Assembly: GCF_020921035.1 (NCBI RefSeq)
Contig: NC_063151.1
Coordinates: 33,052,934 to 33,116,933, forward strand
Reading direction: 5' to 3'
DNA: 64,000 bases
Source: Rhodamnia argentea
Taxonomy: Eukaryota; Streptophyta; Magnoliopsida; Myrtales; Myrtaceae
The notes beneath the pieces are model-generated. The model made no database searches, was not told the origin of the DNA, and saw only the letters and a program-made list of their open reading frames with translations. The position numbers and the translations under genes were made by a program. This document shows, piece after piece, positions 58,611 through 64,000 of the stretch. Position 1 is the first letter of the stretch, and each line of letters starts with the position of its first letter.

Positions 58611-60028
58611 ATGGAAGAAGCAGAAGATCAGGAAGAGCTCCTGAACCTGAGCCTCGCTATTGTTTCGTCGGGTTATGGCGATGAGGCCCGGTTGAGGAAG
58701 AGGAAGAGATCGAGGTCTAGGGCGGAGGATGACGATAATGTCGTCTTCGGCTCCTCCGATGCGTTTGAAGGATGCGAGGGCAAAGTCTTCAAGCTCCTCC
58801 AGATGAGAGAAGAAATGCTCGGCACCGCCGAACACAGGAGGTCGAAGCAGACGAGCCCTCTCCATGAAGACGGCAAGGGGCTCCACCTGATCCACCTCCT
58901 GCTCATCACCGCCACTGCGGTCGACGAGAGCAACACCAGCCTGGCCCTCGACAACCTCGCTGAGCTGTACCGCACCGTGTCGCCTACCGGCAACTCGGTG
59001 CAGCGGGTTGTGGCCTACTTCGCCGACGGGCTCGCCGCCAGGCTCCTCACCCGGAAGTCCCCCTTCCACGACGTGATCATGAAGAGGCCGACCTGCGAGG
59101 AGGAGTTCGTCGCGTTCACCTACCTCTACCGGGTCTCGCCGTACTACCAGTTCGCCCATTTCACGGCCAACCAAGCCATTCTCGAGGCCTTCGAGAGGGA
59201 GGAACAAGTTAACCACCGTGCTCTGCACGTGGTGGATTTCGACGTGTCGTACGGCTTCCAGTGGCCTTCTCTCATCCAATCTCTATCCGAAAAGGCGACG
59301 AGCGGGAATAAGATCTCCTTACGGATCACCGGCTTTGGGAGGAGCCCCGAAGAGCTCCAAGAAACCGAGGGCAGGCTAGTTAGCTTCTCAAAGTGTTTCA
59401 AGAACGTAGTCTTCGAGTTCCAAGGCATGTTACGAGGATCAAAGCTCGTCAACCTGAGGAAAAAGAAACAAGAGACTGTCGCGGTAAACCTAGTTTTCCA
59501 CTTGAACACGCTGAACAATTCTGCAAAGATCTCGGAGACTCTCAAGTCGGTGCATTCGCTCAAGCCGTCGGTCGTGATGCTTGTGGAGCAAGAGGGCAAC
59601 CAAAGCCCGCGGAGCTTCCTCTCGAGGTTCATGGAGTCCTTGCACTACTTCGCGGCGATGTTCGACTCGCTAGATGACTGCCTCCCCCTGGAGAGCTCGG
59701 AGAGGCTGAGCATTGAGAAGAACCATCTCGGCAAGGAGATCAAGACCCGGCTGAACCGCGAGAAGGACGACGGGAGCTGCGCACGGCACGAGAGGATGGA
59801 GACGTGGAAGGGGAGGATGGAGACGCACGGGTTCGCGGGGGTGAAGCTGAGCTCCAAGTGCATGATACAGGCGAGGCTCCTGCTGAGAATTAGGGCGCAC
59901 CATCGCCCTCTCCAGTTCGAGGGCGAGAACAGCGGGTTCAGAGTGATCGAGAGAGACGAGGGAAGAGCCATCTCTTTAGGGTGGCAAGGTAGGTCTTTGA
60001 TTACAGCCTCTGCATGGCATTGTGTATG

Positions 60029-60032
<4 letters not shown>
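58611..60032 (+). CDS. GRAS-domain transcriptional regulator (NSP2/RAD1-like clade)
   Basis: Single-exon gene of 473 residues. The start is the ATG at 58611, the first in frame; six upstream codons are open but lack an ATG. An acidic N-terminus and a basic cluster (RKRKRSRSR, about residues 29-37, a likely nuclear signal) precede the GRAS domain from about residue 88. LHR I: LHLIHLLLITATAVDESN. VHIID motif as LHVVDFDVSYGFQWPSLIQ (about 205-223). PFYRE-like region AVNLVFHLNTLNN. Late block RFMESLHYFAAMFDSLDDC, then the SAW motif LGWQGRSLITASAW at the end. GRAS proteins act in the nucleus as co-regulators, often as heterodimers. The sequence resembles the NSP2 group and, from memory, the RAD1 (REQUIRED FOR ARBUSCULE DEVELOPMENT 1) type of mycorrhizal regulators; I am confident of the family but not of this subclade. 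The stop codon TAG is itself the start of an AG microsatellite. Confidence 0.94.

Positions 60033-60060
<28 letters not shown>
60031..60060. repeat. (AG)15 microsatellite at the GRAS stop codon
   Basis: Fifteen AG units; the first AG is part of the TAG stop at 60030-60032. Slippage would leave the stop intact but vary the start of the 3' UTR. Confidence 0.95.
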
Positions 60061-60064
<4 letters not shown>

Positions 60065-60700
60065 ATTTACATACCATACAGTACGTCTAACACATTCATC
60101 GATTATTATCATTGTTATCGTTTTTTTTTCCCTGTAACTCCGACATCGACTAATGAACAAAGTTCCGCAAGATTTTTGATTTCCAAGGTTGCTTGGTTGG
60201 ATCTGTGTATCTATCCATGATTTACGTACGTTAGGTTCTTCAATTTTGACGTCCCGTATGTGCACCTCCATGTATCGATACGTATATGTACGTTTTGCAT
60301 TCACCTTACACTTTTATGCTCGCAATAGAGAAGGTTTGAGGTGGACTGAGTCACAGGGGATATCACGACTTTGATACGTTTCTGACATTTGTAATTGGCG
60401 CAATAATCGGGGTCTTCTCCGCTCAATCATTTTATTTCGTTTGCTCGGGAAATCCAATGATTTAAACAAATATTCTTTCCTAATTTTATAATCTTTTGTC
60501 CTAAATGAAACTGTATATACCTTCGAGGTGGTCTGTATGCTAATCTAAGCTTTACATAACTCGAAAATAACCTCAACGGAGACATTAAAAACCGACCCGA
60601 TCCAACCATTGTTTTCAACCACCTCATAGGCTTTGTTACCCCCTTATGGCGGGGGCGTGTTGGGGGTGAGAGCATGGTTCATTTGATTTGATTTCAATAC
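60061..60700. other. GRAS 3' UTR and spacer
   Basis: Downstream of the GRAS gene; no further gene or repeat end recognised. Confidence 0.5.
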
Positions 60701-61018
60701 CCAATACCCTCGCCAGCCTAGGTTCCCCCGTTGGGCTTTGTCGATGGCCGGTGAAGGGCAGGAGGAAAGAAAAAAAAAAGTAAAGGAAAAGAAAAGAAAA
60801 GAAAAAAATTATTTGAAAAAAATTAAACTATTATTAACTCGCTGTTAACGTCGCACCATTCATGCAACATAGGACATTCGACATTTATGGCCAAAATTGG
60901 CCAAATGGACTCAAATGGCATAATTAAAGGATTTAAGATTTATGACTAAATTGGCAAAACCGCAATAAATTTTGGACTTTTTAGGCAACTTTTCCAAAGC
61001 ATATTAATCATAAAGTAG
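60701..61018. mobile_element. Truncated Mutator-like element (CpG-rich family)
   Basis: A short GC-rich piece (60710-60765, gttgggctttgtcgatggccgg), an A-rich stretch, then a right arm with ggccaaaattggccaaatgg, ctcaaatggcataattaaag and gactaaattggcaaaac, ending near gactttttaggcaacttttcc. Same right-arm pattern as 54160-54887 and 55889-56839. No matching left arm, hence truncated. Confidence 0.55.
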
Positions 61019-61146
61019 CTCTACCAGTTAAAGTTACCCCAAAGATATACACAATTTCAATTCATCTCGGCCCTTTTGTGAACCGTACATAATATTGCGG
61101 TTCAAATTGTGCTCAACCTTCCTATAATTTGCCTCTATCATATAGG

Positions 61147-61512
61147 CCCGATTCTTTCAAAAACCCTAAACTTTAAGTCCAATTCAATTCCGCCACGAAA
61201 AAAAGTTTTTCTATTTTTTTTTTCACTCTAATCCCGAATCTGCCCACACGTAAAAAAATTCGCCATTAGTTTCTTCGAAATTATGAACCTCATGGCTAGT
61301 TAGAGATCCATTGTCAGAACATGCGTCTTCATCAATCCTCACGTTCGTACGGAATAACATCAACCTCATGACATTAATAATCACAAAGAAACAAATGGCG
61401 ATTTTAGACGTGTGGATAGATTTGAGATTATAGCGAAAATTGAGGTGTTTTAAGGAAAAAAAGGGTAGTACTGAGATTGAGTTCAAAGTTGGAGGTTTTT
61501 AGGGAATTAGCC
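61147..61512. mobile_element. Foldback element related to the intron 5 MITE, upstream of PS1
   Basis: Left end ggcccgattctttcaaaaaccctaaactttaa and right end in reverse gggctaattccctaaaaacctccaactttg are alike and match the ends of the element at 46701-47462. Inner parts also pair (gcccacacgt against acgtgtgg). I could not establish a target-site duplication. It ends about 255 bases before the PS1 ATG. Confidence 0.55.
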
Positions 61513-61625
61513 CTAATGATGATGGACAACAAAATTAGGGAAAAAAATCAGGAGCCGTTAGAATCGAGTAAAATTCCAAACGGTCGCCTTTCCAAAGCAT
61601 TAGGATTCAAAAATCAAACCTTTGC

Positions 61626-61658
61626 CCCCTCCCTCCCTCCCTCCCTCCCTCCCTCTCT
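61626..61658. repeat. (CCCT)n microsatellite in PS1 5' leader
   Basis: About seven CCCT units followed by CT units, roughly 110-140 bases before the PS1 start codon. Pyrimidine-rich, likely in the promoter or 5' UTR. Confidence 0.85.
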
Positions 61659-61767
61659 CTAAAACTCTCTGCAACGGTATTTCACAAACCAGAGCACCAT
61701 CCATTTCCGTTCTCGCGATTCCTCTCTTCCTTCCCTCAGAGTCGGTCGAGCCTAAGCCTCGGCGAAG

Positions 61768-64000
61768 ATGGCGATTCACAGAGAACAAACGAGGATTGAT
61801 GAAGACGACGAGCCCCGCATCCCCGTGTTCACCGTCGTCAAGAACGGCGCGGTTCTCAAGAACATCTTCGTCGTCAACAATCCTCCCCCGTCGCCGGGCC
61901 TCGCCGGCCCAGAATCGGCCGAGCACGACGCGGATGCGGGGATCGCAGGCCGAGAGGGCCGAGACGAAATGCTGATCGTCGGTCGACACCCGGACTGCCA
62001 CATCATGTTGACTCACCCCAGCATCAGCAGATTTCACCTCCAGATTCACTCGGATCCGTCGCGGCGGAAGCTCTCTGTCGTGGACTTGTCTTCAGGTATT
62101 ATCGATTGCTTTCTCTTTCATTTTGGCTCCAGAAGTAGGTGCTGTATGTAGGGTTTTGTTTGGCGGAGGATAGTGGCGAATTCCGGCTGTCAGGGCTAAC
62201 CGTTCGTTAAGCGCACGAGCGCAAATGTGAATGCGGATATGAAATTGTTCATTCTTACGGTCTTGTTGGATTTAGTGCATGGGACTTGGGTTTCCGGGAA
62301 GAAGATTGAGCCTCGAATTGTTGTGGAGCTGAGCGAGCGCGATACATTGCGTGTTGGAGGGTCGAGCAGAGAGTATAGACTGCACTGGGTACCTCTGAGC
62401 CGTGCATATGATTTTGAGAACCCTTTTGTTTTGGCATCGGATGCATCGGGTGCTGATGAAGAGAAAGTAGATGAAGATTCAATGATTGACAAAGGAAAAG
62501 AAGAAGAGGGACGTGAGGTGTGAATTTCTGTTTTGTTCTCTCGACATTCAGAAAAATGCACGCCAGTTGTTTGTGATTATTTCTATGTGTAGTCCACCCT
62601 TTCTTATTCTCTTCCTCTCTTGATTTCTGATAGGATGATGATTCTTTGGAGATTGGATGCGAAGATGATGACAACTTGAAAAGTTCATTTGTCCTGGAAG
62701 ATGAGGAGCACTTATATCAGGTGATAATCTGTGCTTGAAATGATAGTTGCTTTGGATAAGGGCATAAAATATTTGAGTATCCATTTTTTTCTTTCCCTCG
62801 AAGTCGACTATTCTTCTCTTTTATGTTTTGGGTCAAATGACTTTCTTCTTACTTGTTCTGTTTATGAACAGGACTCCTTCGATGATGAGAATAAGGGGAT
62901 TTACTCACCCGAATCATTATCGAAAGGCATTGAAGCTCTAGCTCTTGATGATTGTGAAGAATTGCCTGTGATTTTTCAGAGTCCATCGCAACTACCAATT
63001 CCTGAGATTGGATGCGAATATGATGACAACTTGAAAAGTTCATTTGTCCTGGAAGATGAGGAGCACTTATATCAGGTAATCATCTATGCTTGAAATCATA
63101 GTTGCTTTAGAGAAGGGCATAAAATACATGAGAATCCATTGAAGAAGTTGTCTGTTTTTCTTTCCCTCGAAGTCGACTATTCTTTTTTTTTTTTTTTTTC
63201 TTGGATCGAATTTATTCTTCTTACTTGTTCTGTTTATGATTTATGAACAGGATTCCGACAATGATGAGAATAAGGGGATACACTCGGCCGAATCATTATC
63301 GAAAGGCGTTGAAGCTCTAGCTCTTGATGATTGTGAAGAATTGCTTGTGAATAATAGGAGTCCATCACAACTACCAATTCCTGAGATTGGATGCGAAGAT
63401 GATGACAACTTGAAAAGTTCATTCGTCCTGGAAGATGAGGAGCACTTATATCAGGTGATCATCTATGCTTGAAATCATAGTTGCTTTAGAGAAGGGCATA
63501 ATATATTTGAAAATCCATCGAAGAAGTCGCCTGTTTTTCTTTCCCTCTGAGTCAACTATTCTTTGGTTTTTTGTTTTGTTTTGTTTTTTGGGTGGGGTGG
63601 GGTGGGGTGGGGCGGGGGTGTGGGGGTCAAATGACTATTCTTCTTACTTGTTCTGTTTATGAACAGTACTCCTTCGATGATGAGAAGAAGGGGATACACT
63701 TGGCCGAATCATTATCGAAAGGTGTTGAAGCTCTAGCTCTTGATGGTTGTGAAGAATTGCCTGTGAATAATCAGAGTCCGTCACAATTACCAATTCCTGA
63801 GAATCGAAATGCTTCAACTTATGGTGAAAAAGAAACTGATACAGGAATAGGCTCAAAAGCGGTGGACGATTTTTTCATAGATGCTGAGTTACTCCAAACT
63901 GAACCTATGCATACTTCTTCGCCTTTTAGAATTTTATTTGACGTAGACAACAAGAAGTTCAATGAAGAAAAATGGAGTACGGAAGTTGGCATTGCCACTG
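61768..64000 (+). CDS. PS1: PS1-like FHA-domain protein (5' part; 3' end outside window)
   Basis: Exons 61768-62095, 62276-62517, 62634-62720, 62872-63075, 63251-63454 and 63667 to the window end, all GT-AG and in frame. Arabidopsis PS1 has an N-terminal FHA domain and a C-terminal PIN-like domain; its loss causes parallel spindles at male meiosis II and unreduced pollen. Here the FHA domain covers about residues 66-150: VGRHPDC, SISRFH (phosphopeptide-binding Arg and Ser positions), then LSSVHGTWVSGKKIEP, where the common N-G of FHA domains reads H-G-T. Exons 4, 5 and the start of 6 encode near-identical acidic repeats (DDENKGI, SKGIEALALDDCEE, PSQLPIPEIGCE, LEDEEHLYQ). The PIN part would lie beyond position 64000, so full function cannot be judged. 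From memory, PS1 is At1g34355, close to the EMB8-like gene, matching the order here. Confidence 0.92.
62652..63801 (+). repeat. Threefold tandem exon-intron cassette in the PS1-like gene
   Basis: Three direct copies starting with attggatgcgaa at 62652, 63007 and 63386, with lengths of about 355, 379 and 416 bases. Each has the tail of one exon (ending ...cacttatatcag|gt), an intron starting gtgatmatc...tgcttgaaat and ending tatgaacag, and the front of the next exon up to caattcctgag. The exon between two boundaries is exactly 204 bases (68 codons) and both splice phases are 0, so any copy number keeps the frame. Introns differ mainly by inserted homopolymer and G-rich runs. Confidence 0.93.
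63590..63627 (+). other. Intronic G-quadruplex motif (PS1 intron 5)
   Basis: Sense-strand tract of five or more GGGG runs separated by single T or C bases, preceded by a ttttg-repeat run. It lies about 40 bases before the exon 6 acceptor at 63666 and is absent from the otherwise similar intron 4. Confidence 0.75.

Overview
This is a 64-kb stretch of nuclear DNA from a flowering plant, almost certainly a eudicot. Genes have many GT-AG introns, intergenic DNA is AT-rich and full of small transposon relics, and every recognisable protein belongs to a plant family. The species is not identifiable from the sequence. Repeated short foldback elements with CpG-rich cores would fit a woody rosid such as a Myrtales species, but that is a guess. 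There are no rRNA genes, convincing tRNA genes, CRISPR arrays or operons.

Layout: (1) 1-6547, + strand, the 3' nine exons of a FAB1C/FAB1D-type phosphatidylinositol-3-phosphate 5-kinase. (2) 7587-8225, +, a single-exon DMP (DUF679) membrane protein. (3) 10930-8577, -, a three-exon GT47 exostosin-family glycosyltransferase. (4) 11.0-15.8 kb, a repeat-rich spacer with an LTR-like fragment, a SINE with a 14-bp target-site duplication and a 433-bp foldback element. (5) 15781-18073, +, a four-exon GDSL-family lipase whose signature reads GSSL. (6) 18.5-19.3 kb, a doubtful gene fragment. (7) 21147-19702, -, a single-exon PORR-domain organellar RNA-binding protein. (8) 21.3-30.2 kb, gene-poor. (9) 30270-32520, +, a four-exon MATE transporter close to DTX54. 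(10) 32.5-37.3 kb, spacer with a hAT-like and a Mutator-like non-autonomous element. (11) 37323-42584, +, a twelve-exon PSK SIMULATOR 1-like protein. (12) 43458-52283, +, a fourteen-exon EMB8-like alpha/beta hydrolase. (13) 52.3-58.6 kb, spacer with two Mutator-like elements, one holding a nested hAT-like insertion. (14) 58611-60032, +, a single-exon GRAS regulator. (15) 61768 to the window end, +, the first six exons of a PS1 (PARALLEL SPINDLE 1)-like FHA protein.

The genes do not form a pathway. Their order is informative: from memory, FAB1D, an exostosin gene, PSI1, an EMB8-like hydrolase and PS1 lie in this order near At1g34260-At1g34355 of Arabidopsis, while a PORR gene and DTX54 lie together near At1g71850-At1g71870. 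The window therefore looks like the unduplicated ancestor of two Arabidopsis segments that later lost genes reciprocally.

Most notable: a tandemly amplified, phase-0 exon cassette in the PS1-like gene that adds near-identical 68-residue acidic repeats; foldback elements a few hundred bases upstream of three start codons; G-run tracts 40-75 bases upstream of 3' splice sites in three genes; and a GRAS gene bracketed by complementary CT and AG microsatellites. No clearly new defence or mobile system was found.
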